Assembly (NCBI GenBank): GCA_944392185.1
Contig: CALXVW010000026.1
Location: 1-12,791 of the forward strand
Direction of reading: 5' to 3'
Length of the DNA: 12,791 bases
From: an uncultured Alphaproteobacteria bacterium
Lineage (GTDB): Bacteria > Pseudomonadota > Alphaproteobacteria > RF32 > CAG-239
Positions 12,634 through 12,791 of this stretch are shown piece by piece; positions within the stretch are counted from its first letter, which is position 1; every line of letters begins with the position of its first letter. The notes beneath the pieces were generated by a model, which ran no database searches, was not told where the DNA came from, and saw only the letters and a list, made by a program, of their open reading frames with translations. The position numbers and the translations under genes were made by a program.

Positions 12634-12791
12634 ATGCAAATGGGTAGAAATATTATTGTCTGGCTGCTGGCTATCGTCTTGTTATCAGGTGCTATGAATA
12701 TGTTTGCCGGCAATGCCGAAAAAGCTAATGCCGAAAAATTGGCATTCTCAGACTTTATGGACTATGTCGAAAATAAAAAAGTTTCGGAAGT
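12634..12791 (+). CDS. ftsH: ATP-dependent zinc metalloprotease FtsH, N-terminal start (3' end outside window)
   Basis: Only the first 52 residues are visible. MQMGRNIIVWLLAIVLLSGA is the first membrane segment, with a short basic start, as in FtsH. After it comes a small periplasmic region containing KLAFSDFMDYVENKKVSEV, the characteristic opening of the FtsH extracellular domain. AAAAGGAA lies seven bases before the ATG. FtsH is a hexameric AAA+ membrane protease that degrades misfolded membrane proteins and selected regulators. The AAA and peptidase domains lie beyond the window, so identity rests on the N-terminus and is very likely but not proven. Confidence 0.85.
   Translation, partial: MQMGRNIIVWLLAIVLLSGAMNMFAGNAEKANAEKLAFSDFMDYVENKKVSE

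Noticed and set aside
1..12791. CRISPR array, insertion sequence, prophage genes or defence system
   Set aside because: No regularly spaced repeats, transposase, integrase, phage structural or nuclease-defence gene was found. The SNase-like protein is a secreted single-domain enzyme.

Overview
The window looks like chromosomal DNA from an A+T-leaning Gram-negative bacterium, most likely an alphaproteobacterium. This rests on the look of the proteins: an OmpR/EnvZ-like two-component pair, an alphaproteobacterial-style flagellin, ObgE/RsfS/RlmH, a PiT transporter with a DUF47 partner, and an ScsC/DsbA-like thiol oxidoreductase. No rRNA or tRNA gene is present, so placement is by protein character only. 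Signal peptides, a lipobox and periplasmic disulfide chemistry support a diderm envelope.

Left part (1-5015, all +): the 3' end of an OmpR-family response regulator, its membrane histidine kinase, and a very acidic 401-residue protein of unknown function are packed as one operon that ends in a hairpin terminator. A separate promoter then leads into a 640-residue flagellin. Its D0/D1 ends are ordinary, but its middle is replaced by a long beta-helix-like domain with several cysteines.

Middle part (5016-5755) is the most unusual. A small Xre-type HTH gene on the minus strand sits downstream of a compact, highly structured RNA unit of about 165 nt, also on the minus strand. That unit has a recognisable promoter, a 21-bp long-range stem and a strong intrinsic terminator. 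The HTH-plus-RNA block is bracketed by two same-orientation copies of a structured repeat, whose shared hairpin shows compensatory base changes. I could not assign the RNA or the repeat to a known family.

Next, a cysteine-rich lipoprotein (-) and a secreted staphylococcal-nuclease-like protein (+) are divergent. A strong promoter then drives rplU-rpmA, followed by obgE and rsfS (ribosome assembly, +). Facing rsfS is a minus-strand, overlapping operon: a DUF47/PhoU-like regulator, a PiT phosphate permease and rlmH (23S rRNA methyltransferase). Diverging from that operon is a membrane-anchored DsbA/ScsC-like protein with a strong terminator. The window ends inside the start of ftsH.

Most of the window is housekeeping. 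The parts worth attention are the flagellin insert, the structured RNA with its HTH gene, and the flanking repeats. All structures and homologies here were read by eye; no folding program or database search was run.
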